A stretch of DNA of 64,000 nucleotides. Origin: an uncultured Cohaesibacter sp. GTDB lineage: Bacteria; Pseudomonadota; Alphaproteobacteria; Rhizobiales; Cohaesibacteraceae. Positions 63,964 to 64,000 of this stretch are shown here, piece after piece (within the stretch, counting starts at the first letter, position 1; the number at the start of each line of letters is the position of its first letter). A program made the translations under genes and the position numbers. Location: the NCBI RefSeq assembly GCF_963682185.1, contig NZ_OY821667.1, forward strand, positions 3,299,501-3,363,500. Direction: 5' to 3'. The notes beneath the pieces were generated by a model. It was not told where the DNA came from, searched no databases, and saw only the letters and a list, made by a program, of their open reading frames with translations.

Positions 63964-64000
63964 ATGAAAATTATTGAGAGCAGAGCCATTCCGACCCCAT
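63964..64000 (+). CDS. Start of a truncated gene, possibly enolase-superfamily (mandelate racemase-like)
   Basis: Only 12 codons are visible (MKIIESRAIPTP). AGCCAGG lies about 8 nt before the ATG. The opening KII-x-x-RAIP is like many mandelate racemase/muconate lactonizing or dipeptide-epimerase proteins, which often sit beside peptide transporters. This is a weak guess. It follows the ABC operon in the same direction. Confidence 0.35.
   Translation, partial: MKIIESRAIPTP

Overview
The window looks like a chromosomal stretch from a marine alphaproteobacterium of the Hyphomicrobiales. The reasons are two TRAP dicarboxylate-type operons, a Sinorhizobium-like hydroxyproline catabolic set, a BhcC-like beta-hydroxyaspartate aldolase, FCD-type GntR regulators and the style of the flagellins. 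A Cohaesibacter-like genus is my guess and rests on recall, not on a search. Coding DNA is moderately GC-rich; two long spacers in the flagellar region are strikingly AT-rich. I recognised no rRNA, tRNA, IS element, prophage or CRISPR array.

Region 1 (1-2654) is the 3' part of an RND efflux pump gene cut by the window edge. Region 2 (about 2655-16986) is a late flagellar (filament, hook, cap) cluster. It holds an ECF sigma factor, three flagellins, fliD, fliS, a small anti-sigma-like protein, flgD, flgE, a small basic protein, a FlgN-like chaperone, flgK and flgL. Five upstream regions (the sigma gene, all three flagellins and flgD) share a two-block element, CGCCYGR (TGCCTGA in one) then 15-16 nt then CGTT. 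I read this as the promoter of the sigma factor encoded beside them, including its own promoter. This possible ECF-driven, FliA-independent filament regulon is the best candidate here for an undescribed system.

Region 3 (17264-27909) begins with an inositol-phosphatase-family enzyme. It continues with a hydroxyproline/collagen-peptide module: D-hydroxyproline dehydrogenase, ketoglutarate semialdehyde dehydrogenase, a pyrroline-carboxylate-reductase-like enzyme, the deaminase, an Xaa-Pro peptidase, a prolyl iminopeptidase, 4-hydroxyproline 2-epimerase and a GntR regulator. The same 21-bp element occurs exactly in two of its divergent promoter regions and degenerately in a third.

Region 4 (27943-41606) is mixed: a COG0523 metal-chaperone GTPase behind a GTTATAAC palindrome, DoxX, an exported SnoaL-like protein, a TetR regulator with an integrase-like N-terminal extension, a TRAP operon, an AfuA/FbpA-type ABC importer, a metallophosphatase and an MFS carrier. 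Region 5 (41807-47683) is a complete RND pump with its adaptor and divergent TetR regulator, then a histidine phosphatase. Region 6 (47794-54530) is a hexuronate module: uxuB, TRAP dctMQP, a GntR regulator and divergent uxuA. Region 7 (54733-64000) has a BhcC-like aldolase, a PrpR-type sigma-54 activator and a five-gene Dpp/Opp-type ABC operon preceded by a textbook -24/-12 promoter. A truncated reading frame follows at the right edge.
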